From: CAZAJT01 sp964485585
GTDB taxonomy: Bacteria > Patescibacteriota > Microgenomatia > UBA1406 > GWC2-37-13
Length of the DNA stretch: 7,457 nt
Direction of reading: 5' to 3'
Assembly: GCA_964485585.1 (NCBI GenBank)
Contig: CAZAJT010000043.1
Span: forward strand, 1 to 7,457
Below, piece after piece: positions 4,682-7,457 of the stretch. A program made the translations under genes and the position numbers. Numbering within the stretch: the stretch's first letter is position 1; each line of letters begins with the position of its first letter. Under the pieces are notes generated by a model that was not told the DNA's origin, ran no database searches, and worked only from the letters and a program-made list of their open reading frames with translations.

Positions 4682-7058
4682 TCGTAACCTTCTTCAAAAA
4701 TAGCGAATTCGTGACAACCGATATTGAGGACAATGCCATCGCGGCTGAGGCGAAGATAGGATTGAGGAGAATTCCGAAAAACGGGTAGAGCGCTCCCATC
4801 GCGACCGGAATCAGTATTACGTTATACCCAAACGCCCAAAAAAGATTTAATCTGATCGTACGCATTGTTTTTTTTGATAAATTGATTGCCGCAGCAACAG
4901 AACGCAGATCTTTGTTAACCAATGTGATATCTGCTGCTTCGATTGCCACATCAGTACCCGTGCCCATCGCAATGCCTACATCTGCCTGTGCAAGCGCCGG
5001 CGCATCATTGATCCCGTCACCAACCATCGCCACTTTTTTTCCTTCTGATTGCAGTTTTTTTACTTCTTCTGCTTTCTGATCAGGTAATACTTCTGCGAGT
5101 ACCCGCTGGATACCGACATGTTTTGCTATTGCTTCTGCAGTACGTTGATTATCGCCGGTGATCATAATGGTTTCTATGCCAAGCTTACGTAATGATCTGA
5201 CGCCATCTTTTGCAGACTCTTTTACCGTATCTGCAACTGCGATAAGGCCGATGAGATTTTTTTCCATCGCCAGCAACATGACAGTTTTACCTTCGTTTTC
5301 TAGTTTGCTAAGGGATTCCTCGACTTCTCGGCCATTGGCCGATTCGCTCGGAATGACAAGTTCTTTGTTTATTAACTTCCTGTTGCCGAATAATACTTTT
5401 TTTCCATCAATATAACCTTCAATACCGTGTCCCGGTATTGCCTTAAATCCTTCGACTTTGCTTAAGATAAGTTTCTTTTCCTCAGCTTTTTTCACAATCG
5501 CCTCAGCGAGTGAATGTTCAGAACCTTTTTCTAGCGATGCCGCTATGCGCAAAATGTTATCGCGATCCCGACTGAAAGTCGGGAGTGGCGATCCCGGTTT
5601 TGGAGATTGCTTCGTCGCTTCACTCCTCGCAATGACGTCGGTAACCTCTGGTTTTCCTTTTGTTATTGTTCCTGTTTTATCAAAAATAATCGTATTTACC
5701 TTGTTTGCGATCTCAAGACTTTCTGCATCCTTAATCAGGATCCCGTGTTCCGCTCCTTTTCCGGTGCCAACCATAATTGCAGTAGGAGTTGCCAACCCCA
5801 TTGCGCACGGACAGGCGATGATAAGTACTGCAACCATATTCAACATTGCAAATAAAAATGTCGGCTGAGGGCCAAAATTATACCAAAGTACAAATGTTCC
5901 AATTGCGAGCATGATAACAATCGGTACAAAATACGAAGATATGATATCGGCGATGCGTTGGATCGGCGCCTTACTCCCTTGCGCTTCCTGTACCAGTTTG
6001 ATGATTTGCGCAAGCATTGTTTCTTGACCAATTTTAGCTGCCTTGAAGGTAAAAGTTCCGGTCTTGTTTATGGTTGCGCCAATAACCGTATCGCCTTTTG
6101 TTTTATCAACAGGAATGCTTTCACCGGTTACCATTGACTCATCAATTGAGGATTCTCCTTCGAGGATAACCCCGTCAACGGGAATTTTTTCTCCGGGTCG
6201 TACACGGATAATATCGCCAATTTCTACTTCGTTGATAGGAACATCGGTTTCGATGTATTCTCTATCATCCTGAGGAGCGAAGCGACGTGAGGATCCCGAT
6301 GAGATTGCCACGTCCTTCGTGTTCGCAATGACATTTTTTGGTCTTAAGACACGAGCTGTTTTTGCCTGTAAGCCTAATAGTTTTTTGATCGCTTCTGAGG
6401 TACCGGCTTTTGCTTTTGCCTCGAAATACCGGCCGAGGAGAATAAGTGCGATGATGATTGTCGCCACGTCAAAATAGGGAGCAGGTTCGATACCGACGTT
6501 TTTTATAATTTGAGGAAAAACGGTGACAAATGCAGAATAACTATATGCAACCGTTGTGCCAATTGCTACCAGCGTATCCATATTTGCGCTGCGGTGCTTG
6601 AGTGCCGGAATAGTTGCCTGATAAAATGTCCATCCTGCCCAGAATTGTACGGGTGTCGCAAGCAGTAGTTGTGTCCAGAAATTTTGAAGGAATAGAGGAG
6701 CAGTGTCCATAAGTCCGGGAATGCTTCCCCAGAGAATGAGTGTTCCAAGACCAAGGCTTACGATGACTTTTCGGAGCAGTTGATTCAGTTCATGCTGTTT
6801 TTCTTTCTTATCCTCGTCTTCTGTTTTGAGTTCTTCGTTGATGAAAGCTTTATACCCAACATTTGCGACCGCAGATTTCAGATGCTCATCAGTGATAGTC
6901 TTCGGATCGTAAGACACAGTAGCGCTTCCCATCGGGAGGTTGACCGCTGCTTCTTGCACCCCCGGCAGTTTTTTTAATGATTTCTCAACTGCATATACGC
7001 ATGATGCACAATGCATGCCCTTGATGGAAAATGTTTTTTTTGTCAGTTTATTGCTCAT
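4677..7058 (-). CDS. copA: P1B-type copper-exporting ATPase with in-frame repeat insertions
   Basis: Pumps Cu(I) out of the cytoplasm using ATP. The 793-residue protein starts with one metal-binding HMA domain (GMHCASC, C17 and C20). Then come four membrane segments (about 93-212) and the actuator domain with TGES (T311-S314). Two more segments follow, the second with the copper site CPC (C416, C418), then DKTGT with the phosphorylated D460, the nucleotide domain, and GDGIND (680-685). The last two segments carry YN and MALSS, which fit Cu(I) specificity. The usual HP of the nucleotide domain is H515-S516. Three stretches, about residues 242-266, 475-499 and 568-583, are translated interspersed repeats in loops between motifs. 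Without them the length falls near 735, normal for one HMA domain. The ATG at 7058 directly precedes the HMA domain and has no Shine-Dalgarno sequence; the stop lies in a repeat arm. A cupredoxin-like gene lies upstream on the same strand. Confidence 0.96.
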   Translation of the reverse strand: MSNKLTKKTFSIKGMHCASCVYAVEKSLKKLPGVQEAAVNLPMGSATVSYDPKTITDEHLKSAVANVGYKAFINEELKTEDEDKKEKQHELNQLLRKVIVSLGLGTLILWGSIPGLMDTAPLFLQNFWTQLLLATPVQFWAGWTFYQATIPALKHRSANMDTLVAIGTTVAYSYSAFVTVFPQIIKNVGIEPAPYFDVATIIIALILLGRYFEAKAKAGTSEAIKKLLGLQAKTARVLRPKNVIANTKDVAISSGSSRRFAPQDDREYIETDVPINEVEIGDIIRVRPGEKIPVDGVILEGESSIDESMVTGESIPVDKTKGDTVIGATINKTGTFTFKAAKIGQETMLAQIIKLVQEAQGSKAPIQRIADIISSYFVPIVIMLAIGTFVLWYNFGPQPTFLFAMLNMVAVLIIACPCAMGLATPTAIMVGTGKGAEHGILIKDAESLEIANKVNTIIFDKTGTITKGKPEVTDVIARSEATKQSPKPGSPLPTFSRDRDNILRIAASLEKGSEHSLAEAIVKKAEEKKLILSKVEGFKAIPGHGIEGYIDGKKVLFGNRKLINKELVIPSESANGREVEESLSKLENEGKTVMLLAMEKNLIGLIAVADTVKESAKDGVRSLRKLGIETIMITGDNQRTAEAIAKHVGIQRVLAEVLPDQKAEEVKKLQSEGKKVAMVGDGINDAPALAQADVGIAMGTGTDVAIEAADITLVNKDLRSVAAAINLSKKTMRTIRLNLFWAFGYNVILIPVAMGALYPFFGILLNPIFASAAMALSSISVVTNSLFLKKVTI
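5312..5358 (-). repeat. Repeat fragment inside copA (copy 3)
   Basis: On the coding strand it begins TGTCATTCCGAGCGA and ends GAGGAATCCC; the palindrome TCGGCCATTGGCCGA (5328-5342) is in the middle. The 20 bases at 5324-5343, reverse complemented, are identical to 4571-4590 of the intergenic element. It codes for VIPSESANGREVEES between NRKLINKEL and LSKLENEGKTV, a variable loop of the nucleotide-binding domain. Confidence 0.8.
5565..5637 (-). repeat. Repeat inside copA (copy 2)
   Basis: The coding strand starts CGTCATTGCGAGGAGTGAAG and ends in a 7-bp hairpin CCCGACT-GAA-AGTCGGG on the + strand (5567-5583). It encodes about 25 residues beginning VIARSEATKQS, a sequence that arises wherever this repeat is translated. 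It sits just after DKTGTITKGKPEVTD and before NILRIAASLEKGSEH. Confidence 0.85.
6263..6333 (-). repeat. Repeat inside copA (copy 1)
   Basis: Bounded on the + strand by TATCATCCTGAGGAG and TTCGCAATGACA. The 13 bases TCATCCTGAGGAG (6265-6277) recur, reverse complemented, at 4644-4656. It encodes about 24 residues (VIANTKDVAISSGSSRRF and on) between TARVLRPK and EYIETDVPI, where relatives have only a short turn in the actuator domain. Confidence 0.85.
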
Positions 7059-7059
7059 A

Positions 7060-7114
7060 GTTATGAGTTATTAGTTCTGGGTTCTGAGTATTTCACTCAT
7101 AACTTCTAACTTAT
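7060..7114. repeat. Inverted heptad-repeat element upstream of copA
   Basis: Seven-base steps GTTATGA, GTTATTA, GTTCTGG, GTTCTGA (7060-7087) face AACTTCT and AACTTAT (7101-7114) in inverted order. The first 23 bases match the reverse complement of the right part at about 18 positions. It is of the same AGTTNNG type as the insertion at 292-376 and begins one base before the ATG of copA, so it occupies the whole immediate 5' leader. Confidence 0.7.
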
Positions 7115-7247
7115 AACAGGACTTACGCACTCTGCTGTCATTGCGAGGATCAGCCATTGGCTGAGCCGTGGCAATCTCAAATGGGATTGCTTCGCTTCGC
7201 TCGCAATGACATGCTAAACTAAAATCAACTGCGTAACTTCTGTTATA
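7112..7247. repeat. MITE-like composite repeat with nested TGTCATTGCGA element
   Basis: The outer arms TATAACAGGACTTACGCA (7112-7129) and the reverse complement of 7230-7247 match at 16 of 18 positions. Inside, 7136-7211 is bounded by an exact inverted repeat TGTCATTGCGA / TCGCAATGACA and contains the palindrome TCAGCCATTGGCTGA and GCAATC/GATTGC. On the minus strand the inner element translates to the CHCERSEAI string typical of spurious repeat ORFs. The arms resemble those of 4540-4681 at 15 of 18 positions. Confidence 0.75.
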
Positions 7248-7279
7248 ACTATAGCTAGCAAAAAACAGGATGTCGTTTT

Positions 7280-7365
7280 TGTCATTCCCGCGAAGGCGGG
7301 AATCCAGGTTATTTTCTGGATCCCCGATCAAGACCTCCGAACCGGAGGTCAAGTCGGGGATGACA
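7280..7365. repeat. Three-hairpin interspersed repeat bounded by TGTCAT/ATGACA
   Basis: In order: TTCCCGC-GAAG-GCGGGAA, then ATCCAGG facing CTGGAT, then a double stem with outer ATCCCCGA/TCGGGGAT (7320-7327, 7354-7361) and inner GACCTCCG/CGGAGGTC (7332-7339, 7343-7350). The first hairpin is the widely seen form in bacterial genomes whose translation reads like SFPRRRES. The double stem is a relative of 4449-4495. The 7059-7386 gap therefore consists almost entirely of repeats. Confidence 0.8.
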
Positions 7366-7386
7366 TTTTGTTTTGCGGTTGCTATA

Positions 7387-7457
7387 TTACTTAACAATAA
7401 TTTTCCCATGATACATATTCATCCCGCATGAATAGGTAAACGTTCCTGCTTTCCTCG
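7387..7457 (-). CDS. C-terminus of a cupredoxin-like copper-binding protein (partial)
   Basis: Only the last 22 codons are in the window, ending at TAA 7389-7387. They read KAGTFTYSCGMNMYHGKIIV. The pattern G-x-F/Y-x-Y-x-CGM-x-M-x-HG-x-I-x-V is the final beta-strand pair and metal-ligand loop of small cupredoxin-like domains, in which Cys, Met and His can hold copper. The gene runs off the right edge, so its length, signal peptide and other domains are unknown. It lies on the same strand as and upstream of the copper ATPase, across a 328-bp repeat-filled gap, which suggests a shared copper-handling role. The identification rests on one short motif. Confidence 0.7.
   Translation of the reverse strand, partial: RKAGTFTYSCGMNMYHGKIIVK

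Noticed and set aside
5449..5472. Possible fourth repeat in copA, coding ILSKVEGF
   Set aside because: The DNA resembles a common repeat end (CCTTCGACTTTGC), but the protein has normal length and plausible family residues here, so no insertion is shown.
5158..5868. Long plus-strand open frames opposite copA
   Set aside because: They are antisense shadows of a strongly supported gene; the serine-rich composition is what reversed codons give.
7258..7281. Possible terminator (A-run, short loop, T-run)
   Set aside because: The stem would be only A-T pairs with no GC core.
7071..7409. 112-codon open frame on the minus strand
   Set aside because: It is a translation of interspersed repeats (CHCERSEAI, SGSEVLIGDPE types) and overlaps the cupredoxin-like gene in another frame.

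Overview
The window looks like a piece of a candidate-phyla-radiation (CPR/Patescibacteria-type) bacterial chromosome. This is inferred from short compact genes, poor or absent Shine-Dalgarno sites, the gene types present, and a dense population of small interspersed hairpin repeats, some lying inside reading frames. TAA, TAG and TGA all act as stops, so the code appears standard. No lineage is proven from the sequence alone.

Layout from left to right: (1) the 3' part of a SpoU/TrmH-family RNA ribose methyltransferase (+), carrying an in-frame heptad-repeat insertion; (2) an AT-rich inverted repeat; (3) a small membrane-anchored protein of unknown function (-), whose promoter overlaps head to head with that of (4) tRNA-Thr(GGT) (+). 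(5) Immediately after the tRNA sits an insertion sequence of about 1.14 kb with 25-bp imperfect terminal inverted repeats and a 9-bp target duplication. It encodes a zinc-ribbon DDE transposase (-) whose likely start codon is one base out of frame across an A8 run. (6) An MBL-fold metallohydrolase and (7) the replicative helicase DnaB follow as a tight + strand pair. (8) A repeat-filled convergent intergenic region separates dnaB from (9) a P1B-type copper-exporting ATPase (-). (10) A further repeat-filled 328-bp gap leads to (11) the last 22 codons of a cupredoxin-like protein (-) that runs off the window.

The copper ATPase and the cupredoxin-like end point to a copper-handling locus. The methyltransferase, tRNA, MBL hydrolase and DnaB are ordinary housekeeping genes.

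The most notable signal is the repeats. Members of a TGTCATT...AATGACA hairpin family occur between genes and, in one orientation and one reading frame, at three places inside the copper ATPase gene. One 20-bp stretch is identical between an intergenic copy and a coding copy. A separate inverted heptad family (AGTTNNG) is inserted in frame in the methyltransferase gene and also lies directly upstream of the ATPase start. Two further copies pair a shared hairpin core with compensating changes in the outer stem. Two elements are nested in a second, MITE-like inverted repeat (TATAAC...CGCA). The pattern resembles the in-gene palindromic elements known from Rickettsia, here in a presumed CPR genome.
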